In this document: one piece after another, positions 1 through 6,324 of the stretch
How positions within the stretch are numbered: position 1 is the stretch's first letter
Layout: the number at the start of each line of letters is the position of its first letter
Assembly (NCBI GenBank): GCA_937951975.1
Contig: CALGAJ010000308.1
Coordinates: forward strand, 1 to 8,283
Direction: 5' to 3'
Length of the DNA: 8,283 bases
Source of the DNA: an uncultured Desulfotignum sp.
GTDB lineage: Bacteria; Desulfobacterota; Desulfobacteria; Desulfobacterales; Desulfobacteraceae
Position numbers and translations under genes: made by a program
Notes under the pieces: generated by a model
Told to the model about the DNA's origin: nothing
The model's input: only the letters and a program-made list of their open reading frames with translations
The model's database searches: none

Positions 1-1157
1 TGGACCGGTTCTACAGCGTGTGCCTGGGCGCGGCCGCCTCTCTGGTGGATGAGGGCGTGGCCACCATGGAAGATGTCAATCTTGGGGCCAAAATAGGGCT
101 TAGATGGCGTGAAGGCCCGTTTGAGATCATGAACCGCATCGGCATTGACAACACCTGCCGGGTGGTGGAAGACACGGTTCAAAGATACCCCGGTTTCCAG
201 ATGCCCCAGATCCTTGTGGACCAGAAAAAAAAAGGGCGGCCCTTTGAGTTCAAGCTGGTGGATCTGGAGAAAAGATCGGATATCGCCTGGATCACCATCC
301 GCCGGCCTGATGCCATGAACGCCCTGAACGAGGCCGTGTTCCAGCAGCTGGCCCAGGCTTTTGACACGGCTGAAAATGATCCGGATGTGCAGGCCATCGT
401 TTTCCAGGGGGCCGGCAAAACCTTTGTGGCCGGCGCGGATATCCAGTTTTTCGTGGACCGCATCAAAGCCGGGCGCATCGATCACATTGAAACCTTTACC
501 AAAAAAGGCCATGACCTGCTCTGGAAAATTGAAAACAGTTCTAAAAAAACCATTGCCCTGCTGGACGGTCTGTCCTTGGGCGGGGGCAGTGAAATGGCCC
601 TGGCCTGCCGGTATATCGTGGCCACGCCGGCCGGGTCCATGGGCCTGCCGGAAACCGGCATCGGCATTGTCCCGGGTCTGGGGGGAATGCTGCGCATGGC
701 CCGTCGGGTGGGACCGGCCCTGGCCCGGTATTTTGTGTTCACCGGCCAGACCCTGTCCGCCCAGGATGCCTTTGACTTGGGGCTTGTCCATAGCATTGTG
801 GACCCCGGTGAGATCGAATCCGCTATTCGAAGGATCGCGGACATGACCGACAATACGGACAAATATGCACCCAGGGAGATCCCGGACCGGTTTGTGCCCC
901 TGGCAGACCTGTTTGCCGGCACACAACTGGACGGGTGGGACCATGCACCGGTACCGGTGAAAAAAATGCTGGACCGCAAATCCCCCAAAGCCCTGGCCAT
1001 GGCCAATGAGATCATGACGGCCCAGCAAGGGTTGACCATGGAAGCGGCCGTGGCCTGTGAACTGGACTGCCTTAAAGATCTGTTTTCCTCGGCAGATGCG
1101 TTTGAAGGTCTGTCTGCAGCTGCATCCCACAGAAAACCGGTGTTCACGGGAAAATAA
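1..1157 (+). CDS. 3-hydroxyacyl-CoA dehydrogenase / enoyl-CoA hydratase fusion (5' partial)
   Basis: The frame is open from base 3, so the gene starts upstream of the window and about 384 residues are visible. The first ~50 residues match the C-terminal helical domain of 3-hydroxyacyl-CoA dehydrogenase (motif RWREGPFEIMNRIG). From about residue 90 a crotonase domain follows, with oxyanion-hole segments FVAGADI and LSLGGGSE. Both catalytic glutamates of enoyl-CoA hydratase are present: GGGSE (codon 591-593) and GLPET (codon 651-653). The C-terminus ends in the usual EGxxAxxxxRKPxFxGK-like tail. The order dehydrogenase then hydratase is the reverse of FadB and matches the crotonyl-CoA hydratase/3-hydroxybutyryl-CoA dehydrogenase type known from archaea and many anaerobes. 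The expected reactions are trans-2-enoyl-CoA hydration and NAD-dependent oxidation to 3-oxoacyl-CoA in the cytoplasm. The NAD-binding Rossmann domain lies outside the window and was not seen. A thiolase follows after 29 bp, so the two are probably co-transcribed. Chain-length preference cannot be read from the sequence. Confidence 0.9.
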   Translation, partial: DRFYSVCLGAAASLVDEGVATMEDVNLGAKIGLRWREGPFEIMNRIGIDNTCRVVEDTVQRYPGFQMPQILVDQKKKGRPFEFKLVDLEKRSDIAWITIRRPDAMNALNEAVFQQLAQAFDTAENDPDVQAIVFQGAGKTFVAGADIQFFVDRIKAGRIDHIETFTKKGHDLLWKIENSSKKTIALLDGLSLGGGSEMALACRYIVATPAGSMGLPETGIGIVPGLGGMLRMARRVGPALARYFVFTGQTLSAQDAFDLGLVHSIVDPGEIESAIRRIADMTDNTDKYAPREIPDRFVPLADLFAGTQLDGWDHAPVPVKKMLDRKSPKALAMANEIMTAQQGLTMEAAVACELDCLKDLFSSADAFEGLSAAASHRKPVFTGK

Positions 1158-1186
1158 ACAACTTACCAGAAAAGGAAAATCATCTG

Positions 1187-2377
1187 ATGTATAGCAAAGC
1201 ATATATCCCTTACAAAGGCTATTATTCCACTCCATTCTGCAAATGGCAGGGCAGTCTGGCCAATGAAAACGCCATCACTCTGGGGGCGGCTGTCTCCAGG
1301 CAGTTTTTTGAACAAAAAAACCTGGATGCCAATGATCTGGACTACTGCATTTTTGGCAACACCATCGGTCAGCACCGCCAGTTTTACGCCTCCCCCTGGA
1401 CCGCGGCTCTGCTGGGGGCACAAGCCCTGCCCGCCATTGCCATCAGCCAGGCCTGCACCACCGGTGCCACCTGCATCAACCAGGCGGCCATGGGCATCGA
1501 GACCGGGCTGTTTGAACGGCCCTATGTCATCACGGTGGACCGCACTTCCAACGGTCCCCACACCATCTGGCCCAATCCCAAAGGCCCCGGCGGAGAGGTG
1601 ATTTCGGAAAACTGGAACATGGACAACTTCAACGCCGATCCCAATACCGGCAAAAAAATGGTGGAAACCGCTGAAAATGTGGCAAAGGAAAACGGATTCA
1701 CCAAAGAGGTGTGCGATGATCTGACATTGCGGCGGTATGAACAGTACCAGGCCGGTCAGGCCGATAACCGGGCGTTTCAGCGGCGGTACATGCAGCCCGT
1801 GGAGATCGCCGTCTCTAAAAAGAAGACCATGCTGGTGGAAGAAGATGAAGGCATCATCCCATCCACCAAAGAGGGGCTGGCCCGCCTTAAACCCACCATC
1901 CCGGGCGGGGTGTTAAGTTTCGGGGCCCAGACCCATCCGGCAGACGGCAATGCCGGGGTGATCGTCACCACCAAAGAAAAGGCCCGGCAGTTCAGCGCGG
2001 ATGACAAGGTGACCATCCAGGTGATCGCCTACGGCTTTGCCCGAGAGCGCAAAGGCTTCATGCCGGCGGCCCCGGTACCGGCCACCCGCATGGCCCTGAA
2101 AAACGCGGACCTCACCATCAAAGACATCCGGGTCATCAAGACCCACAATCCTTTTATCGTCAATGACCTGTTTTTCGCCAAACAGATGGAGATCGACCCG
2201 TTCGGGTTCAACAATTTCGGATCGTCGTTGATTTTCGGGCACCCCCAGGGCCCCACCGCCACCCGCCTGATCATCGAAGGCATCGAGGAAACCGTCATGG
2301 CCGGGGGCGGATATTTCCTGTGGACCGGGTGTGCTGCCGGCGATTGCGGGGCCGCCCTGATTTTGAAAATATCATGA
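1187..2377 (+). CDS. Thiolase family protein (acetyl-CoA acetyltransferase-like)
   Basis: This 396-residue protein has the usual thiolase length. The nucleophile motif is ISQACTTGATC, with Cys90 as the acyl-accepting cysteine. The catalytic histidine is His352 in IFGHPQGPTATR, and Cys382 in TGCAAGDCGAA fits the C-terminal proton-shuttling cysteine. The NEAFA motif of classical thiolases is replaced by HNPFIVND, keeping only the Asn (321), and the CxGGGxG loop is CAAGDCG. It is therefore a divergent branch, not a textbook FadA or AtoB. The expected reaction is CoA-dependent cleavage of a 3-oxoacyl-CoA, the step after the upstream dehydrogenase/hydratase. The ATG is preceded by AAAGGA at 1171-1176 with 10 nt spacing, which supports this start. 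The gene stops with TGA and is followed by a strong terminator. The thiolase fold and active-site residues are clear; the substrate is not. Confidence 0.88.
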   Translation: MYSKAYIPYKGYYSTPFCKWQGSLANENAITLGAAVSRQFFEQKNLDANDLDYCIFGNTIGQHRQFYASPWTAALLGAQALPAIAISQACTTGATCINQAAMGIETGLFERPYVITVDRTSNGPHTIWPNPKGPGGEVISENWNMDNFNADPNTGKKMVETAENVAKENGFTKEVCDDLTLRRYEQYQAGQADNRAFQRRYMQPVEIAVSKKKTMLVEEDEGIIPSTKEGLARLKPTIPGGVLSFGAQTHPADGNAGVIVTTKEKARQFSADDKVTIQVIAYGFARERKGFMPAAPVPATRMALKNADLTIKDIRVIKTHNPFIVNDLFFAKQMEIDPFGFNNFGSSLIFGHPQGPTATRLIIEGIEETVMAGGGYFLWTGCAAGDCGAALILKIS

Positions 2378-2429
2378 TACCCCCAGTCTCCATATCTACA
2401 TTAATTGATTGCAGGGCCGCCTGATTTTG
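2342..2429 (+). repeat. Short imperfect direct repeat: thiolase 3' end and terminator
   Basis: The 24 bases at 2342-2365 (the last thiolase codons, beginning GATTGCGGGGCC) recur at 2407-2429 with one substitution (G to A) and one deleted C. The second copy supplies the left arm and most of the loop of the terminator hairpin. The copies are 65 bp apart. A local duplication of the gene end is the simplest explanation; chance similarity of GC-rich sequence is less likely because the match continues through the non-GC GATTTTG part. Confidence 0.6.
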
Positions 2430-2455
2430 CCGGCGGCCCTGTCCGTTTATTTTTT
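2412..2455 (+). terminator. Rho-independent terminator after the thiolase
   Basis: A perfect 10-bp stem, CAGGGCCGCC (2412-2421) with GGCGGCCCTG (2432-2441), encloses a 10-nt loop. It is followed on the plus strand by TCCG and then a T-rich run, TTTATTTTTT, at 2446-2455. It starts 34 nt after the thiolase stop. On the minus strand the hairpin is followed by a mixed sequence without a T run, so it should stop plus-strand transcription better than transcription of the convergent DUF169 gene, although the structure may still protect that mRNA's 3' end. Confidence 0.85.
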
Positions 2456-2539
2456 AAGTTCCAGGGAGATTTCTCTTCCTATCTCTTCCATTTTCTTAAC
2501 ATGGGCTTTTTTGCCCCATGAATATTGCGGCAGGTCCTA
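2447..2539 (-). other. Possible UAG read-through extension of the DUF169 protein
   Basis: After the TAG the same frame reads DLPQYSWGKKAHVKKMEE and then IGREISLELKK, ending at TAA (2447-2449), five bases before the terminator hairpin begins. The extension is lysine- and glutamate-rich and looks like a real C-terminal helix, and would make a 249-residue protein. A 29-codon open frame can arise by chance about one time in four, so composition and placement carry the argument. All eight other visible gene ends in the window, counting the remnant's internal stop, use TAA or TGA. The TAG could be a pyrrolysine codon, a mutated TGG (Trp) or CAG (Gln), a sequence error, or a true stop. Pyl or suppressor genes are not in the window. 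Confidence 0.45.
2500..2520 (-). promoter_or_regulatory. Hairpin 16 nt downstream of the DUF169 amber codon
   Basis: On the minus strand CATGGG pairs with CCCATG, with an extra C-G pair next to a bulged G, around an A6 loop. It lies inside the putative extension, beginning 16 nt after the TAG. It could be incidental, a weak 3' mRNA structure, or a read-through-stimulating element. It does not resemble a full PYLIS structure, which is larger and starts closer to the codon. Confidence 0.3.
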
Positions 2540-3196
2540 TTGCATTGTCTCCAGGTTTTGTATGATTTCAGGCAGGACATTAAATGGAATGGTGATCAGC
2601 AGCAGACCCTCCGGAAACGTGTTTCTGGCTCTCATTCCATGGTAAAGTCCGGTAACCATCATGTTCAATTCTCCCGTGGCATATGGATACATATACAGAT
2701 AGGCACACCCCAACACTGAGGTGCCCTTGGCATTCCATGCCGCTCCGGATCGATAACTATATGCTCTGAGCAGGATTTCCGCCTGATGGGGTCTGGCGGT
2801 GACAATTAACAGATCCGGGTCAAAGGACAATTGATCCAGAGAAGAAAAAGCCGTATAGTTGACACTGTCTTTAGCCATTTTGTGCATCTGCATGTAAAGC
2901 CTGCGATTGGCCCGGGGATCGTCATAAACCCCCAGTTTGGGCCCTATCTGGCCGCTTTCAAAGACAGGATTGGAATCGACCATCCCCAGAAGGAAAGGCC
3001 CTGCCTTGCATTCATGGTTGTCTTTTGCCGCATAAAACGGTTTGGTATCCTGTGCTTCTTTGAGCATTTCGCAAAAAGACAGTTTTCCTTCAAGTTTTGA
3101 AATATTCTTGGGTTTCAGCAATAAGAATTTTACCCCCACGGGAGAATATTCAAAATCAAATTGATTGAAAACAGACAGATTCATTTTGTTTTCCAT
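2537..3196 (-). CDS. DUF169 family protein (COG2043), ending at an in-frame TAG
   Basis: The 219 residues up to the TAG match the DUF169 pattern: an N-terminal YSPVGVKFLL strand, FCEML (Cys42), HECKAGPFLLG (Cys63), FDPDLLIVTARPHQAE, a Cys164 segment with YPYATGELN, and LYHGMRAR followed by LLITIPFNVLPEIIQNLE. No signal peptide or membrane helix is visible, so it is probably cytoplasmic. The family has no firmly established biochemical role; the conserved cysteines suggest metal or cofactor binding, which is inference. The first ATG is chosen because AAAGGAA lies about 8 nt upstream. The frame does not end naturally at the TAG (2537-2539): 29 further codons lead to TAA at 2447-2449. Base composition differs from the neighbours: 3061-3120 is 35% GC, against 65% at 2281-2340 in the thiolase. 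The gene converges on the thiolase and starts near a decayed regulator remnant, so it may have been acquired separately. Confidence 0.85.
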   Translation of the reverse strand: MENKMNLSVFNQFDFEYSPVGVKFLLLKPKNISKLEGKLSFCEMLKEAQDTKPFYAAKDNHECKAGPFLLGMVDSNPVFESGQIGPKLGVYDDPRANRRLYMQMHKMAKDSVNYTAFSSLDQLSFDPDLLIVTARPHQAEILLRAYSYRSGAAWNAKGTSVLGCAYLYMYPYATGELNMMVTGLYHGMRARNTFPEGLLLITIPFNVLPEIIQNLETMQ

Positions 3197-3226
3197 GGCA
3201 AGGTTCCTTTGTAAGTATGATCAAAA

Positions 3227-3591
3227 ATGGTATCCAGAGGGACAGCTCTGGTCACGGTGTTCAAAGTAGGCAGAAAGTACGGGCGGCGTCCTGGCGGGAC
3301 GAAGACCCCCAGGAATCAAAAAGTGGGGCACTGGACCGGTTTCTGCTGCAGCGGCATGGACGTACCTGGGATTCCGTGCCGCTGCCCGGGGTCAAACCCT
3401 TGGATCTGTCGTTGTCAAGTCTGAAAAAATTCCGTGAACTGGCCGCTGCCAGCAGCCGCCTGCGTGCTGAGGATCTTTCGGCGTCAGATTCAGGTTTGCT
3501 GGAAAAGTTGAAACTGGTGTAAGGAAAATACCTGAAACGGGCCGCCGTGCTGCTGTTTCATAAAGACCCGGACCGGTTCATCACCGGGGCA
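3227..3591 (+). pseudogene. Remnant of an AlbA_2/Schlafen-type (AAA_4, RecG-like) ATP-binding regulator
   Basis: Translated pieces match the middle of the large COG2865 family of putative transcriptional regulators/helicases: KVGRKYGRRPGGTKTP (frame 2), then GALDRFLLQRHGRTWDSVPL, SGLLEKLKLV and, after an in-frame TAA at 3520-3522, GKYLKRAAVLLFHKDPDRF and ITGA. In intact relatives these segments are contiguous, with a G-KY-R-G-TK block followed by ALxxFLLxxxG and LKRAAVLLFHxxP. One extra C in the C5 run at 3306-3310 would join frame 2 to frame 1 and give TKTPQESKSGALDRF, so a frameshift is likely there. The N-terminal AlbA_2 domain and the C-terminal half (after FITGA, where the convergent yceI-like gene ends) are missing. 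There is no convincing RBS. This fills the roughly 400-bp gap between the DUF169 gene and the yceI-like gene, and it is a decayed fragment rather than a working gene. Confidence 0.7.
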
Positions 3592-3596
3592 GGTCG

Positions 3597-4190
3597 TTAC
3601 GGGGTGCGCAGTGCCTCCACGGAAATGGTGATATCGACCATATCGCCCACCACCCCCATGTTGAAAAATTTTCCGTCTCCCACGCCGAAGGCCAGTCGGT
3701 CAAGGGAAAATGCCGTGTCAAATCCGGCCACGATCTGTTTTTTGTCAAAGGGGGACGGGGCTGTGCCGTGAAAAACAAACGGGATATTCATGTCTTTGGC
3801 GGTATCTTTGATTGTCATGGTGCCGGAGACTTCATAGGTATTGTCCTGCTTGTGGATGATTTTTGAAGAAGTAAAGGTCATGACCGGGTATTTGTCTGCG
3901 GCAAAAAAGTCATTGGAGCGTAGATGGGTGTCCCGCTTGGCATTGGCGGTGTTGATGGTTTTGACCTGGACGGTGAAGTCAAATTTGCTTTGGTCCAGAT
4001 GTTCCGGGTCAAAGTGGATGGTGCCGTCAAAGTCGGGAAAATATCCGAACACCGTGGAAAAAATATGCTTGATCCTGAACTGAATGGTGGAATGGTTGGC
4101 ATCAATGGTCCAGTCGTTTCCCCAGGCCGGGGCCCAGGCGGTGATGGAAAGAATGAGTATCAGAAAACCGGTGATGGTAAAGCGTTTCAT
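3597..4190 (-). CDS. YceI family periplasmic protein
   Basis: The 197-residue protein starts with a Sec signal peptide (MKR, a hydrophobic stretch to about residue 20, likely cleavage after AWG at residue 24). A complete YceI lipocalin-like barrel follows: WTIDANHSTIQFRIKHIF, then FGYFPDFDGTIHFDP, TINTANAKRDTHLRSNDFF, YPVMTFTSSKI, VSGTMTIKDT, and a final FGVGDGKFFNMGVVGDMVDI strand pair. The family is known to bind isoprenoid or other amphiphilic molecules in the periplasm; the ligand here is unknown. The start is well supported by AAGGAGG five nt upstream. It lies 21 bp downstream of a cytochrome b-like membrane protein gene on the same strand, and YceI proteins commonly occur beside b-type cytochromes, so a shared role at the membrane with a quinone-like ligand is plausible. 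No clear terminator follows; the 3' end abuts the regulator remnant. Confidence 0.92.
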   Translation of the reverse strand: MKRFTITGFLILILSITAWAPAWGNDWTIDANHSTIQFRIKHIFSTVFGYFPDFDGTIHFDPEHLDQSKFDFTVQVKTINTANAKRDTHLRSNDFFAADKYPVMTFTSSKIIHKQDNTYEVSGTMTIKDTAKDMNIPFVFHGTAPSPFDKKQIVAGFDTAFSLDRLAFGVGDGKFFNMGVVGDMVDITISVEALRTP

Positions 4191-4211
4191 GATAACCTCC
4201 TTGATTGAATC

Positions 4212-4868
4212 TTATTTGTTCAACAGTCGTTTGGTATATATCCTGATAAAAAGTACCCCGGCCATGAAGGCCGCCAGAAACAGTCCTGCCCTGGGAAATC
4301 CGGAAACAAAGGATTCACTGACAAATCCGGCGTGGATAAAGACCAGACAGACTGCCACCAGAACCCCGGCCCGGTGAAGTGCCTGCCATGTTCTGTAGGA
4401 AAGCGTCAGCTTGCTCTGAAATACAGACACCCCCACAATGCCTAAAATCAGCACCCACAGGAGAATACCGGTAAATTCGGGCCAATACCGCTTTTCAAGA
4501 GGGAAAAAAGCAAACCCGTCCGATCCCAGGATCAATAACGGATGCAGGGTCACCAGCAGAGCAATGAATTTACCGCAGGTTCTGTGGGCAGCCCACAGCC
4601 GTTTCCGGGTAAAGTGGGTTTCCAGGACCCGGAATCGGGAGACAAAAACAATCTGGTACACCATAAGCACGGCGGCTGCCAGTCCGGCCGCCTTTCCCCA
4701 CTGGAGCAGGGCTTTGTCCAGACCAAATTTATAGTACAGGGACTGGGATTCAAAGAAAAACGGCACACAGATCCCGGTTCCCAGCCCTGCCAGGGCCAGA
4801 GCGACAGCCGCGCTTTTCACAAGCGTGCCTGTTTTTTTGCGTACCGGGTGTGTGCGAGGGTCTTCCAT
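4212..4868 (-). CDS. Ferric-reductase-like transmembrane cytochrome b
   Basis: The protein has 218 residues with six predicted membrane helices, at about 17-37, 57-77, 95-114, 132-150, 165-183 and 194-211. His95 and His109 lie in helix 3, and His165 and His179 in helix 5. Both pairs have the HxxxxxxxxxxxxxH spacing (13 between) used by ferric reductases and NOX-type proteins to ligate two b hemes across the membrane. There is no FAD- or NAD-binding domain, so it is the membrane part only, as in MsrQ-type and ferric reductase-like domain (PF01794) proteins. It would move electrons across the inner membrane to a partner; the electron donor and acceptor are not identifiable here. The start has AAAGGA 8 nt upstream. 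The yceI-like gene follows after 21 bp, so the two probably share one mRNA. MsrP, the partner of true MsrQ, is not in the window, so I do not call it msrQ. Confidence 0.82.
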   Translation of the reverse strand: MEDPRTHPVRKKTGTLVKSAAVALALAGLGTGICVPFFFESQSLYYKFGLDKALLQWGKAAGLAAAVLMVYQIVFVSRFRVLETHFTRKRLWAAHRTCGKFIALLVTLHPLLILGSDGFAFFPLEKRYWPEFTGILLWVLILGIVGVSVFQSKLTLSYRTWQALHRAGVLVAVCLVFIHAGFVSESFVSGFPRAGLFLAAFMAGVLFIRIYTKRLLNK

Positions 4869-4960
4869 AATACCTGTCCTTTTCAGTGTATCCGAATTGC
4901 CGGATGCAACAGCAGGAAAAAGGGTTTTATGTTGAAAAAATAAGGCGGATTTTGGGAAAG

Positions 4961-4989
4961 TCTATACAGTGGTCAATCCGCTGCTGCAA
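4961..4989 (-). promoter_or_regulatory. Weak candidate promoter upstream of the cytochrome b/yceI pair
   Basis: On the minus strand TTGCAG (4984-4989) is separated by 17 nt from TATAGA (4961-4966), a poor but correctly spaced sigma70-like pair, in the 157-bp gap (4869-5025) between dctM and the cytochrome gene. No terminator after dctM is visible in this gap, so read-through from the TRAP operon is equally possible. Nothing else convincing was found in the gap. Confidence 0.22.
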
Positions 4990-5025
4990 TTATCACTGGA
5001 GAACAGGTTGTGTGAATTCAGTTTG

Positions 5026-6324
5026 TCATAACAGTCCCGGCAGAAACAGCGCGATCTGCGGAAAGATCATCAGCAGTGCGTTGCAGATAATCAGGGCTAC
5101 CAGAAAAGGAAACACTCCCCGGAAAATGGCTTCCAGCGGAATGTCTTTGGACACCCCGTATACCACGTAGACGTTGATGCCCACCGGCGGGGTGATCACC
5201 CCCATTTCCGCGATCAGAACGATGATGACCCCGAACCAGATGGGATCAAAACCCAAAGCCTGGGCCACGGGGAAAAAGATGGGGACCGTGAGCATGATCA
5301 GGGCGAACCCGTCCATGAAGCATCCGCCCACAAGATAGATTAGGATGATCACCATCATGATCAGCATGGGATGAAGCGGCAGGGCCGCCACCCAGTTGGA
5401 CAGGTCAAAGGGGATCCGGGTCACGGCCATGAAATGACCGAATACCGTGGCCCCTGCCACGATTACCATGACCATGCAGCTCAGGCGAGTGGTATCGGCA
5501 ATGGCTTTGAAAAAATGTTTCAAAGAGAGCTGGCGGCGGACCACAGATAAAAGCAGGGTGAAAAATGCGCCCACGGCCGCAGCTTCCGTGGGGGTGAACA
5601 CGCCGGAAAAAAGCCCGCCCATGACGGATCCGAAAATCAGCAGCGCCTCGAGCACACCGGTAAGGGACTTGATTTTCTGGATCCAGGTGGTTCTGGGTCC
5701 GGCCGGTGCCAGGGCCGGGTGGCGCCGGACCTGCAAATGAATGGCGGCAACAAACAGCAGGGCCAGCAGGATGCCCGGCAGGATCCCGGCCATGAACAGG
5801 CTGCCGATGGACTGCTCGGTGAGGATGCCGTACACAATGAAAATGGTGGAGGGCGGGATCAGAATACCCAGACTGCCGGCGGCGGCCACGGTGCCGGCGG
5901 CCAGCCCCATGTCGTACTTGAACCGCTTCATTTCCGGGATGCTCACGGTGGCCATGGTGGCGGCCGTGGCATTGGTGGATCCGGAGATGGCGGCAAACCC
6001 GGCGCAGGCGGCCACACTGGCCATGGCCAGTCCCCCGGGACGGGCACCGATGAGTACATAGGCGGCATCGTACAGGCGCCGGCTGATCCCTGAATAAAAA
6101 GAGATCTGTCCCATGAACATGAACAGCGGAATCACGGTGAGGCTGTGGCTGGAGAACATCTCGAAAAAATCTTTGGCCAGGATGTTCAGCCCAGGTCCCC
6201 ATCCCTTGACATAGCTGAATCCCAGAAACCCGATCAGGCCCATCACAAATCCCACGGGCATTTTGGAAAACAGCATGACCAGCAGGACAATGATCCCGAT
6301 CACACCAATGGCTGTCAGACTCAT
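5026..6324 (-). CDS. dctM: TRAP transporter large permease subunit
   Basis: The 432-residue protein is the usual length for DctM and is very hydrophobic, with about 12-13 membrane segments. Family motifs in order: KMPVGFVMGLIGF near residues 21-33, IPLFMFMGQ (65-73), GGLAMASVAACAGFAAISGS (97-116), SLGILIPPSTIFIVYG (151-166), FTPTEAAAVGAFF (243-255) and GVITPPVGINVYVV (375-388). DctM carries the sodium-driven transport pathway of tripartite ATP-independent periplasmic transporters in the inner membrane. The start is the ATG at 6322-6324, preceded by AAGGTGG 7 nt upstream; the open frame runs ~110 codons further but that part overlaps dctQ and is Arg/His/Pro-rich junk. The ATG overlaps the dctQ TGA as ATGA, so translation is probably coupled. 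It is the last TRAP gene of the operon. The transported substrate cannot be read from this subunit. Confidence 0.95.
   Translation of the reverse strand: MSLTAIGVIGIIVLLVMLFSKMPVGFVMGLIGFLGFSYVKGWGPGLNILAKDFFEMFSSHSLTVIPLFMFMGQISFYSGISRRLYDAAYVLIGARPGGLAMASVAACAGFAAISGSTNATAATMATVSIPEMKRFKYDMGLAAGTVAAAGSLGILIPPSTIFIVYGILTEQSIGSLFMAGILPGILLALLFVAAIHLQVRRHPALAPAGPRTTWIQKIKSLTGVLEALLIFGSVMGGLFSGVFTPTEAAAVGAFFTLLLSVVRRQLSLKHFFKAIADTTRLSCMVMVIVAGATVFGHFMAVTRIPFDLSNWVAALPLHPMLIMMVIILIYLVGGCFMDGFALIMLTVPIFFPVAQALGFDPIWFGVIIVLIAEMGVITPPVGINVYVVYGVSKDIPLEAIFRGVFPFLVALIICNALLMIFPQIALFLPGLL

Noticed and set aside
482..1147. A 221-codon open frame on the minus strand opposite the hydratase domain
   Set aside because: It lies entirely antisense to a well-supported crotonase domain, is Ser/Arg/Pro-rich and shows no recognisable family; it is a shadow of GC-rich codon usage.
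2409..2645. A 78-codon plus-strand open frame beginning in the terminator region
   Set aside because: It is antisense to the DUF169 gene end and starts inside the terminator; no family or RBS support.
3217..3522. A stand-alone 101-residue plus-strand gene
   Set aside because: Its sequence is the middle of a COG2865 protein, matching residues continue in frame after its stop, and there is no clear RBS; it was annotated as part of a pseudogene.
3533..3560. Inverted repeat TGAAAC/GTTTCA as a terminator for the yceI-like gene
   Set aside because: The stem is short with a 12-16 nt loop and it lies within former coding sequence of the remnant; followed only by a weak T stretch on the minus strand.
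4890..4905. Small inverted repeat ATCCG/CGGAT upstream of the cytochrome b gene
   Set aside because: Only 5 bp of stem, no T run and no second copy; too weak to call an operator.
5405..6202. A 265-codon open frame on the minus strand overlapping dctM in another frame
   Set aside because: It is His/Arg/Gly-rich with no domain pattern and lies within dctM.
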